A stretch of DNA of 6,089 bases from Gracilimonas sp035704785 (GTDB lineage: Bacteria; Bacteroidota; Rhodothermia; Balneolales; Balneolaceae): assembly GCF_035704785.1 (NCBI RefSeq), contig NZ_DASSWP010000115.1, forward strand, positions 1 through 6,089. The letters run 5' to 3'. The notes under the pieces are model-generated. The model saw only the letters and a program-made list of their open reading frames with translations. It made no database searches and was not told the origin of the DNA. This document shows, one piece after another, positions 1 through 6,004 of the stretch; the first letter of the stretch is position 1; every line of letters begins with the position of its first letter. The position numbers were made by a program, and so were the translations under genes.

Positions 1-1027
1 GGTGATGCGGGCAGTTCATTGGCTTCAGCATGTACTCTTCATCATCTACCTGCATGGGATTGTATTGAGAATCCTGATAGTAGGGGTAGTGACCTGAAGT
101 CTTATATAATTCTATATTGGCGATATGTGGAGTGATGACTTCTTTGTATCCGCGTTTTTTTTGTTCATCACGCAAAAACGCTTCCAAGGTTCTTCTCAGA
201 ATTGTTCCATTGGGAAGCCACATCGGTAGGCCACTGCCTACCATATTATCGATCATATAGATGCCAAGCTCTTTACCAAGCTTACGGTGATCACGTTTTT
301 TAGCTTCCTCGATCCTATGGAGGTGTTCCTCTAGCATTTTCTGTTTCGGAAAACTTATGCCATAAATTCGGGTAAGCTGTTTACTGTCGGAATCTCCACG
401 CCAGTAGGCGCCGGCCAGGCTGGTGAGTTTTATAGCTTTTACATCACCGGTGCTTGGGATGTGCGGACCGCGGCACAGATCAGTAAATTCGCCCTGTGTA
501 TAAAAAGTAATAGTGCCGTCTTCGAGATCATCGATCAGGTCCACTTTATATTCATTTCCTTTTTCTTTGTAGAAACTGAGAGCTTCATCTTTAGAAACAT
601 TCTTTCGCTCGAATTCTGATTTCTTGCGAGCCATTTCGATGAACTTATCCTCAATTTCAGAAAGATCATCCTGGGTGATCTGATCATCCCCGAAATCAAT
701 ATCGTAATAAAACCCACTTTCGATGGGTGGGCCTATACCGAATTTAGCTTCAGGATAAAGTTCCTGTACAGCTTCAGCCAAAAGGTGAGCAGAGGAGTGC
801 CAGAAGGTATATTTTCCATCTTCGCTATCCCATGTATTAATAGTGATATCAGCATCCTCAGTAATGGGTCGGTCAAGGTCAATGATATCCCCGTTCACTG
901 TGATACTAAGTGCGGCACGAGCCAACCCGGCTGCTATAGATTGAGCAACTTCAAGTCCTGTTACTCCTGATGAATATTCACGTTGGGTTCCGTCGGGTAG
1001 TGTAAGCGTAATTTTTTGGTCTGCCAT
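1..1027 (-). CDS. thrS: Threonyl-tRNA synthetase, N-terminal part (cut by the left window edge)
   Basis: Charges tRNA-Thr with threonine in the cytoplasm and edits mischarged Ser-tRNA-Thr. The minus strand reads open from ATG at 1027-1025 to the window edge, giving 342 residues of a protein usually about 640-650 long. Visible in order: TGS domain (about residues 1-62); the N2 editing domain with its metal-site pattern HSSAH (H77, H81) and CRGPH (C185, H189); then the start of the class II catalytic core, LAGAYWRGDS (204-213), LPMWLPNGT (267-275) and KPMNCPHH at 335-342, where C339 is the expected zinc ligand. PMNCPHH, rather than the PMNCPGH of proteobacteria, is what I recall from Bacteroidota. 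An in-frame TGA directly precedes the ATG, so the start is fixed. No Shine-Dalgarno is seen. The gene is divergent from the histidine kinase. The family call is close to certain; the C-terminal catalytic half and anticodon domain lie outside the window. Confidence 0.97.
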   Translation of the reverse strand, partial: MADQKITLTLPDGTQREYSSGVTGLEVAQSIAAGLARAALSITVNGDIIDLDRPITEDADITINTWDSEDGKYTFWHSSAHLLAEAVQELYPEAKFGIGPPIESGFYYDIDFGDDQITQDDLSEIEDKFIEMARKKSEFERKNVSKDEALSFYKEKGNEYKVDLIDDLEDGTITFYTQGEFTDLCRGPHIPSTGDVKAIKLTSLAGAYWRGDSDSKQLTRIYGISFPKQKMLEEHLHRIEEAKKRDHRKLGKELGIYMIDNMVGSGLPMWLPNGTILRRTLEAFLRDEQKKRGYKEVITPHIANIELYKTSGHYPYYQDSQYNPMQVDDEEYMLKPMNCPHH

Positions 1028-1187
1028 TCAGTATTAAATTCTCAAAAATTTGTTAGTGTCGTAAGATAAAAAAAATAGTATGTACACACAGGCTTATTCC
1101 TGCTATTATTTTTACATAAATGAATTGGATTTGATGGATTAGAAATGGGATATTCGGTCGGCAATGAATTAATCATCTCAGTAATAA
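1028..1187. other. Divergent intergenic spacer between thrS and the histidine kinase gene
   Basis: This AT-rich stretch of 160 bp must hold the promoters for both thrS (minus) and the kinase (plus). I find no convincing TTTG-N19-21-TAnnTTTG pair in either direction. The nearest -7 candidates are TATTTTTT on the minus strand (1077-1070) and TATTTTTA on the plus strand (1107-1114). Each misses the final G and has no -33 partner. A short inverted repeat, CAGG (1089-1092) and CCTG (1099-1102), is flanked by AATAG (1074-1078) and CTATT (1103-1107). It is too loose to call an operator. No small ORF or T-box-like leader is evident ahead of thrS. Confidence 0.5.
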
Positions 1188-3326
1188 ATGAATTTGACCC
1201 CCGAAGCGAGCTTCTTTGATGCTCAGCCCATGTTCGTATGTGAACAAGCTACATTAAAAATCTTAGACGTAAATACTGCTGCTTCCGAGATATTAGGTTA
1301 CTCCAAAAAACAATTCTTCAAAAAAAGAGTGATTGATTTTGGAGAAGAGAAAACAATTCAAGAATTAAACCTGGGATCAAAAAGCTTTAAAGACCAGAAT
1401 CTTGAAAAAGTATGGGTTTTTGAAGCAGCCTGTGGTAAGCCTATATATTTCCAGCTTTCAGCCCACCTTATAAACTATAAAGGCCGACCTGCGAAGTTAG
1501 TGATAGGGCACAATGTTTCTGATATAGTTCAGGGAAAAACAAAGGAAAATAAATTACTCTCGAGTCAGCTAAACCTGAATAACTTTCCACTGGCTGAAGT
1601 GGAATGGGATCCATCACTGAATATAATTCGCTGGTCACAAAAGGCAGAAGAAATATTTGGATACACTGAATCAGAAGCTATATCTGAGCATCGTTTACTT
1701 GAAAAGTTTATTCATAAAGATGATCTAGAGCATGTTCGCTACAAGATCAATGAAGCCTTTGAAAAAGGAGAGCAGGAGGTTTCGGTTATTAACCGGAATA
1801 TCACTAAGGATGGTGATGTTATTTATTGTGAGTGGTACAATTCTCTGCTTTATAATGAAAATGGGGAAGTGGCAGCTATTTATTCACTCACACATGATGT
1901 TACCGACCGCGAGGAGGCGTTGTTGAATACCCAGCGGAGCATGATGAGCTATCAGGACTTGTTTAACTCGATCAGTGATGCTATCTATTTGCTCGATAAA
2001 GACGGGGTTATTGTTGAGGTAAATAATGGTCTTGAGAAAACTTTTGGCTACAGAAGGAAAGAAGTTGTTGGAAAGCACAACAAGATACTGGCTGCTCCGG
2101 GAAAATATGATGCTGAACGTATTCAGGAAATAATCCAGCTTGCACATAACGGTAAACCCGGGAAATATGAGGGATGGGGGCGAAAAAAGAACGGAGAGAT
2201 ATTCCCAACCGAGTTTTTGGTAAATACCGGTAATTATTTTGGAGAAGATGTCTTGATCGTTATTGAGCGTGATGTGACGGATCGAAGAGAATCGGAAGAG
2301 GCCCTGAAGCAACGTGAAGGATTGTTCACTAAGTTATTTAATTCTTCACCCATAGGAATTGCGTTGCTGAATGAACATCGGGAAGTGGAGATGGTGAACG
2401 ATGGATTTGAGCAGCTTTTCGGGTATCGCGAAAATGAACTGAAGGGACTTGATCTTGATAAACTGATCGTACCTGAGATTGGGCAGGAAGAAGCAGTTAA
2501 ACTCAGTGAAGCCGAACAAATAAAACAAGTAACCGAAAAGCGTATTCGAAAAGACGGTACTATTGTAGATGTGATCATTTATGCAGTACCTGTAGTTGTG
2601 GAAAAATGTGTAGTGGGTATCTATGGGATCTATGTGGATATAACGGATCGAAGAAAATCAGAGGAGCAGGTACGTAAATCATTGAGGGAAAAAGAGATGA
2701 TGCTCGCTGAAATCCATCACCGGGTAAAAAATAATTTAGCTGTTATCACAGGATTGTTGGAATTACAATCATTTTCAGCTGAAAGCGAAAGTGCCCGTCG
2801 TATTTTGAGAGACAGTCAAATGAGGGTGAACTCTATAGCAATGGTTCATGAGAAGCTTTATCAAAGTGAAGATTTCTCGGAAGTGGATATCAGTCAATAT
2901 TTTGAGGAGCTTTCCCATATAATCCACAAAACCATGAAGCAGGACGATATCAAAGTGGATATTGAGTTGAATATTCAGGCAGTTAAACTGCCCATTACCC
3001 AAGCTATTCCCTGCGGACTTCTTTTAAATGAAATTCTGAGCAATAGCTTTAAGCATGCTTTTAAAGGAAAGGATCATGGAAAAATTGGGATATGCTTATC
3101 TAAGCAGGAGCATAAACTCCTTTTGAAAATTCAGGATAATGGAATTGGAATGCCCGAAGATTCAGAAATGGATATCAATAAGTCTATGGGCATGACACTC
3201 ATTAAAACGTTGTCTAAACAGCTGAATGCCTCATGTTGTTTTAGAAATGAAGACGGAGTTGTTTTCGAATTTGAATTTGAGAAGAAGGAAAATGAGGAGA
3301 AAATAGCAGAGCCGTTTGAGAGGTGA
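1188..3326 (+). CDS. Soluble multi-PAS sensor histidine kinase (PAS x4, HisKA_2, HATPase_c)
   Basis: A 712-residue kinase that should autophosphorylate on histidine and pass the phosphate to a response regulator. No hydrophobic segment or signal peptide is visible, so it should sense a cytoplasmic cue. Four PAS-like units are seen: about residues 5-112 (divergent, no clear PAC end), 130-243 (ending HDVTDREEAL), 254-368 (ending RDVTDRRESE) and 378-492 (ending VDITDRRKSE). A short helical linker leads to the HisKA_2 box EIHHRVKNNL (508-517); by family convention H511 of HRVKN is the phospho-acceptor. The HATPase_c domain shows N-box NEILSNSFKHAF (N614, N619), G1 box DNGIGMP (650-656) and G2-like SMGM (666-669). 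All expected catalytic motifs are present, so it should be active. The start is fixed by an in-frame TAA immediately before the ATG; no Shine-Dalgarno is seen. There is no response regulator on either side (an orphan within this window). The ligand cannot be told from sequence; no heme- or flavin-binding signature is evident. Confidence 0.93.
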   Translation: MNLTPEASFFDAQPMFVCEQATLKILDVNTAASEILGYSKKQFFKKRVIDFGEEKTIQELNLGSKSFKDQNLEKVWVFEAACGKPIYFQLSAHLINYKGRPAKLVIGHNVSDIVQGKTKENKLLSSQLNLNNFPLAEVEWDPSLNIIRWSQKAEEIFGYTESEAISEHRLLEKFIHKDDLEHVRYKINEAFEKGEQEVSVINRNITKDGDVIYCEWYNSLLYNENGEVAAIYSLTHDVTDREEALLNTQRSMMSYQDLFNSISDAIYLLDKDGVIVEVNNGLEKTFGYRRKEVVGKHNKILAAPGKYDAERIQEIIQLAHNGKPGKYEGWGRKKNGEIFPTEFLVNTGNYFGEDVLIVIERDVTDRRESEEALKQREGLFTKLFNSSPIGIALLNEHREVEMVNDGFEQLFGYRENELKGLDLDKLIVPEIGQEEAVKLSEAEQIKQVTEKRIRKDGTIVDVIIYAVPVVVEKCVVGIYGIYVDITDRRKSEEQVRKSLREKEMMLAEIHHRVKNNLAVITGLLELQSFSAESESARRILRDSQMRVNSIAMVHEKLYQSEDFSEVDISQYFEELSHIIHKTMKQDDIKVDIELNIQAVKLPITQAIPCGLLLNEILSNSFKHAFKGKDHGKIGICLSKQEHKLLLKIQDNGIGMPEDSEMDINKSMGMTLIKTLSKQLNASCCFRNEDGVVFEFEFEKKENEEKIAEPFER

Positions 3327-3352
3327 TTAACTAACTATTGGGGTAAGGAAAG

Positions 3353-3426
3353 TGCGTCCTACTGGATTCGAACCAGTGACCTCTGCAATGTCAATGCAAC
3401 GCTCTAACCAACTGAGCTAAGGACGC
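3353..3426 (-). tRNA. tRNA-Val(GAC)
   Basis: The minus strand folds into a full cloverleaf of 74 nt. The acceptor stem GCGTCCT/AGGACGC is perfect (7 bp), with D stem GCTC/GAGC, D loop AGTTGGTTA, anticodon stem TTGCA/TGCAG (one G-U pair), loop TTGACAT, variable region AGGTC and T arm ACTGG-TTCGAAT-CCAGT. The anticodon GAC (plus-strand 3390-3392, read as the complement) decodes GUC and GUU valine codons. The discriminator base is A (3353), as expected for tRNA-Val. The next transcribed bases are C then T, so CCA is not encoded and must be added by the CCA-adding enzyme. It is convergent with the kinase gene, 26 bp from its stop codon, and divergent from nusB. Confidence 0.97.
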
Positions 3427-3448
3427 AAGAGTCAATAAATAAACGGCT

Positions 3449-3481
3449 CAAATATAGGAACCTTTCCGGCAGGATTACAAT
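3449..3481 (-). promoter_or_regulatory. Bacteroidota-type promoter for tRNA-Val
   Basis: On the minus strand the -7 box TATATTTG (3456-3449) matches the TAnnTTTG consensus exactly. An ATTG (3481-3478), matching the TTG core of the -33 element, lies 21 bp upstream, inside the usual 19-21 bp spacing. Transcription would start around 3443-3440, about 15 nt before the mature tRNA. The consensus is established for the primary sigma factor of Bacteroides; its use here is inferred from the match and the position. Confidence 0.75.
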
Positions 3482-3525
3482 GGAAGTTTTAGGTTTTTCG
3501 GACCCCACAAATTCATCCATCGCAA

Positions 3526-3575
3526 ATCGGTCGTTCGGTCAATCGAACAAAACTGTGATTAACCGATGCACCGAT
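3526..3575. repeat. Imperfect inverted repeat of TCGGT boxes between divergent promoters
   Basis: The left arm 3526-3544 and right arm 3557-3575 are 19 bp each and match as inverted copies at 15 of 19 positions, with a 12-bp centre (3545-3556). Each arm itself holds two TCGGT boxes 8 bp apart: 3527-3531 and 3535-3539 on the plus strand, and the complement ACCGA at 3562-3566 and 3570-3574. Further TCGGAC copies sit outside at 3498-3503 (plus) and 3577-3582 (minus), and an ATCGCA/TGCGAT pair frames the block at 3519-3524 and 3585-3590. The block lies between the tRNA-Val promoter and the nusB promoter. It could be an operator for a dimeric regulator, a structured DNA element or a remnant of a palindromic repeat. 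No function is assigned. Confidence 0.6.
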
Positions 3576-3636
3576 AGTCCGAACTGCGATTTAAAATTTC
3601 CCGCTAACATACTATACAATTGTTTAGGCAATGCTG

Positions 3637-3644
3637 TATCTTTG
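3637..3644 (+). promoter_or_regulatory. Candidate -7 box of the nusB operon promoter
   Basis: TATCTTTG is an exact match to the Bacteroidota -7 consensus TAnnTTTG and lies 26 bp before the nusB ATG, which would give a leader of roughly 20 nt. A TTG at 3620-3622 is only 14 bp upstream, too close for the standard -33 spacing, and the expected position shows no TTTG. The promoter may therefore be weak, or helped by an activator bound at the upstream repeat (inference). Confidence 0.5.
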
Positions 3645-3670
3645 GCGCTCATTAAGATTAGTTATTTGGC

Positions 3671-4138
3671 ATGATAAACCGCAGACAAGTAAGAGAAACT
3701 GTTCTCAAAGCAATTTACGCACTCCAACTCAGTAAGGATTCTACCCAGCACGTCGCCGACACTATTTTAAAAAAAGCAGAATTCGCGAAAGAAAAAGAAC
3801 TTCGTCGTTTTTCCGAAAAACTGTTTTTTAACACGGTTGAACATGAAGAAGAACTTGATGAAGTAATTTCCAAGCATATCAAGAACTGGGATATTCATCG
3901 CCTGGCACTTATTGATCGGCTAGTGTTGAAAATGGCGATATGTGAGTTTATCTATTTTGAAGAGATCCCGACCAAAGTAAGTATTAATGAAGCTATTGAA
4001 ATTGCCAAGAGATACTCGACCGCAAAGTCGGGAAGGTTTATAAACGGTATTTTAGATGCAGCTTTAACTGATCTGGACGAATCAGGTCGTATCAATAAAA
4101 AGGGTAGAGGACTGATCCAGCAATCTTTGGGTAATTGA
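3671..4138 (+). CDS. nusB: Transcription antitermination factor NusB
   Basis: NusB pairs with NusE (ribosomal protein S10) and binds boxA RNA to keep RNA polymerase processive on rRNA operons. The 155-residue product shows the whole single-domain fold: the N-terminal helix with RRQVRETVLKAIYALQL (4-20) and the signature core from KNWDIHRLALIDR (71-83) through KMAICEF (87-93), IPTKVSINEAIEIAKRYST (99-117) and KSGRFINGILD (119-129). The length is close to the classical 140-160 residues, without the long N-terminal extension seen in many Bacteroidia NusB proteins. An in-frame TAG at 3659-3661 leaves ATG 3671 as the only nearby start; no Shine-Dalgarno precedes it. It is the first gene of a compact run with the phosphatase and ychF, and its stop overlaps the phosphatase start by one base. 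Confidence 0.96.
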   Translation: MINRRQVRETVLKAIYALQLSKDSTQHVADTILKKAEFAKEKELRRFSEKLFFNTVEHEEELDEVISKHIKNWDIHRLALIDRLVLKMAICEFIYFEEIPTKVSINEAIEIAKRYSTAKSGRFINGILDAALTDLDESGRINKKGRGLIQQSLGN

Positions 4139-4815
4139 TGTCAGAATACGAACAAATAATTGCTATCGGTGATATTCACGGATGTGCCGAATCTAATGAA
4201 GCCTTACTGAAAAGGCTGGATAAAGATTATGGAAATAGCCCGGTCTATGTGTTTTTGGGTGATTACATCGATCGAGGCCCGGATTCAAAAAAAGCAATAG
4301 ATCAGTTATTGGAGTTTGACCGGGATCATGAGTGTATCTTTTTGAGAGGTAATCATGATCAAATGCTGCTGGATGCCTATGAGAAATATGAATGGGATCT
4401 GTGGCTGAGTAACGGTGGAAATACCACACTTGAAAACTACAACTGCAGGCCCGGTAAATTTGATCTTCCTGAATCACACTATGATTTTTTCAAGAACACT
4501 GTCTTGTATTGGCAAACAAAGGATTATTTTTTCGTTCACGGCGGAATATCTCCTGCATTGACCATCAAGGAAAACTTGGAAAGTGAATATGAAAGAGATC
4601 AATTTCTTTGGCAGCGTGAACACGTATATGCCAAAGAAAATAAATGGGAGAAAACGGTCGTTTTTGGCCACACTCCGGTCAAAGAACCTCTTTTAAAAGA
4701 GAATATGATCGGCATAGATACGGGATGTGTTTATAAAGAAAGAGGCTATGGAATTTTAACAGCCGTAGTTTTGCCGGAAATGAAATTTATTCAACAAGAA
4801 ATTATAGACTTTTAA
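4138..4815 (+). CDS. PPP-family metallophosphatase (Ser/Thr phosphatase or ApaH-like)
   Basis: A 225-residue calcineurin-like phosphoesterase with two metals in its active site. All PPP motifs are present, numbered from the ATG: GDIHG (11-15; D12, H14), GDYIDRG (41-47; D42, R46), RGNHD (70-74; N72, H73), HGG (134-136) and GHTP (177-180). FLWQRE (156-161) and the DTGCVY...GILTAV end (194-210) are typical of short bacterial PPP enzymes resembling PrpA/PrpB and ApaH. GNHD rather than GNHE is the form seen in ApaH, but the small size and the MLLDAYEKY region resemble the protein-phosphatase branch. The substrate (phosphoprotein or Ap4A-type dinucleotide) is therefore unresolved. No signal peptide is seen, so it should be cytoplasmic. 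The ATG at 4138 overlaps the nusB TGA as TGATG, implying translational coupling. A TTG one codon upstream (4135) is in frame but less likely to be used. Confidence 0.9.
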   Translation: MSEYEQIIAIGDIHGCAESNEALLKRLDKDYGNSPVYVFLGDYIDRGPDSKKAIDQLLEFDRDHECIFLRGNHDQMLLDAYEKYEWDLWLSNGGNTTLENYNCRPGKFDLPESHYDFFKNTVLYWQTKDYFFVHGGISPALTIKENLESEYERDQFLWQREHVYAKENKWEKTVVFGHTPVKEPLLKENMIGIDTGCVYKERGYGILTAVVLPEMKFIQQEIIDF

Positions 4816-4835
4816 TATTTAAACAGACTTTTTAA

Positions 4836-5930
4836 ATGAGCTTAAAATGTGGAATTGTTGGCTTGCCCAACGTAGGTAAATCAACTTTGTTTAATGCCCT
4901 GAGTAATGCGGGCGCCGAATCAGCAAACTTTCCTTTTTGTACCATCGATCCCAATGTCGGGATGGTTCCGGTACCTGATGGAAGGTTAAATAAACTGGCT
5001 GAACTGGCTGAGTCTAAAAATGTACTTCCCACCGTTATCGAGTTTGTGGATATCGCGGGTTTGGTAAAAGGAGCTTCGGAAGGAAAAGGGAAGGGTAATG
5101 CATTCTTGTCCCATATTCGTGAGGTGGACCTGATTCTGCATGTAGTGCGCTGCTTTGATGACGATGACATCATCCATGTAGAAGGAAATGTTGATCCGGA
5201 ACGTGATATTAGAATTATAGAAGAAGAGCTCATACTCAAGGATCTCGAAAGTGTAGAGAAACGCGCAGAGCGGCTCAAAAAAGAATCCAAAGGTGGAGAC
5301 CGCGCTTTAAAAGCTCAGTATGAAATTGTGCAACGCCTGGCAGAACATCTCGGTGATGGGAATTCAGCACGCACATTTGAAGTGAGTGAGGATGAAAAAG
5401 CGGCATATAAGGATCTATTTCTGCTTTCTGCCAAACAGGTTTTATATGCCTGTAATGTTGGGGAATCTGATCTGGAAACCGGAAATGAATATGTGGAAAA
5501 GGTAAAAGAAATTGCCTCCGAGCATGATGATAATACCGTAATGTTCTGCGCCAAGATCGAAGCTGAGATCGCCGAACTTGATGAAGACGAGAAAGAGATG
5601 TTCCTCGAAGAACTCGGTGTTGCAAGTGCAGGATTGGATCGCCTGATCAAAGCGGCATATGAAGAATTAGGCTTGATCACCTATTTCACTGCTGGACCCA
5701 AAGAAGCCCGTGCCTGGACCATCAAAAAAGGAACTAAAGCCCCTCAAGCTGCCGGTGTGATTCACACCGATTTTGAGAAGGGATTCATTCGCGCCGAAAC
5801 CATTGCCTACAAAGACTACGAAGAGTTAGGGTCTGAAAAAGCCGCCCGTGAAGCAGGAAAAATGCGGCAGGAAGGGAAGGAATACGTGGTTAAAGATGGA
5901 GATGTGTTGTTGTTCAGGTTTAATGTGTAA
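4836..5930 (+). CDS. ychF: Redox-regulated ATPase YchF (Obg family, OLA1-type)
   Basis: A cytoplasmic P-loop NTPase of the Obg/TRAFAC class that prefers ATP, binds ribosomes and is linked to stress and translation control. At 364 residues it is the standard length (E. coli has 363). It shows the G1 loop GLPNVGKS (9-16), the conserved NFPFCTIDPN (31-40), G3 VDIAG (71-75), H114, which aligns with the catalytic-site histidine of E. coli YchF, the altered G4 motif NVGE (207-210) in place of NKxD, CAK as G5 (238-240), and the C-terminal TGS domain (about 281-364) ending VKDGDVLLFRFNV. The loss of NKxD is the known basis of the ATP preference. An unusual point is GKGKGN (83-88) where most bacterial copies have GEGLGN. 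The start is fixed by TAA directly before the ATG. It follows the phosphatase by 20 bp and is probably co-transcribed. Confidence 0.97.
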   Translation: MSLKCGIVGLPNVGKSTLFNALSNAGAESANFPFCTIDPNVGMVPVPDGRLNKLAELAESKNVLPTVIEFVDIAGLVKGASEGKGKGNAFLSHIREVDLILHVVRCFDDDDIIHVEGNVDPERDIRIIEEELILKDLESVEKRAERLKKESKGGDRALKAQYEIVQRLAEHLGDGNSARTFEVSEDEKAAYKDLFLLSAKQVLYACNVGESDLETGNEYVEKVKEIASEHDDNTVMFCAKIEAEIAELDEDEKEMFLEELGVASAGLDRLIKAAYEELGLITYFTAGPKEARAWTIKKGTKAPQAAGVIHTDFEKGFIRAETIAYKDYEELGSEKAAREAGKMRQEGKEYVVKDGDVLLFRFNV

Positions 5931-5935
5931 ATAAA

Positions 5936-6004
5936 GTTGAAAGTTGATAAAGTGATAGGGTGATATAGCCTCACTTAGGCAATATCACCCTATCAACTCT
6001 CAAC
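5936..6004. repeat. Intergenic palindrome with 8-bp TGATAnnG units
   Basis: The core is an 18-bp stem, 5953-5970 with 5978-5995, with a single A/A mismatch (5967/5981) and a 7-base loop. An outer 9-bp pair, 5936-5944 with 5996-6004, has one mismatch and leaves 5945-5952 bulged. The left side holds three consecutive octamers, TGATAAAG, TGATAGGG and TGATATAG (5945-5968), preceded by two GTTGA copies at 5936-5940 and 5943-5947. The right side mirrors part of this (TATCAACTCTCAAC). The internal periodicity makes it look like a member of a dispersed intergenic repeat family rather than a simple terminator; that is inference without a genome search. Confidence 0.75.
5953..5995. terminator. Hairpin that may end transcription in both directions
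   Basis: The 18-bp near-perfect stem lies 22 bp after the ychF stop and just beyond the stop of the minus-strand frame at 6000, the place for a shared terminator of two convergent genes. Neither side carries a clear uninterrupted T-tract (the plus side continues ACTCTCAAC), so it is not a canonical intrinsic terminator. The role in termination is inferred from position and structure. Confidence 0.4.

Noticed and set aside
535..970. Short ORFs at 535-717 (minus) and 785-970 (plus) within thrS
   Set aside because: Both lie in other frames of the thrS coding region, whose translation is clearly ThrRS throughout.
1068..1113. Possible hairpin or operator in the thrS/kinase spacer
   Set aside because: Only CAGG/CCTG and a bulged A/T arm pair, with a 10-base unpaired gap on one side; this is within what AT-rich sequence gives by chance.
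1028..1120. T-box or other riboswitch leader for thrS
   Set aside because: No T-box sequence or stem set is visible, the spacer to the divergent gene is short, and T-box control is not typical of this phylum.
1884..3002. Minus-strand ORFs inside the histidine kinase gene
   Set aside because: The plus-strand frame is fully explained by PAS, HisKA_2 and HATPase_c domains; the antisense products have no recognisable features.
3480..3674. 64-codon plus-strand ORF ending in an ATGA overlap with the nusB start
   Set aside because: It runs straight through the TCGGT inverted repeat and the nusB -7 box, has no recognisable motif or hydrophobic pattern, and the tRNA promoter -33 element covers its start. 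The ATGA overlap is probably chance.
4135..4137. TTG as the phosphatase start codon
   Set aside because: The ATG at the very next codon gives the usual N-terminus and a classic TGATG overlap with nusB; using TTG would add only one residue.
4832..5680. Several long minus-strand ORFs opposite ychF (4832-5290, 5275-5625, 5315-5680)
   Set aside because: They are serine- or histidine-rich shadow frames of a highly conserved plus-strand gene, with no family resemblance.
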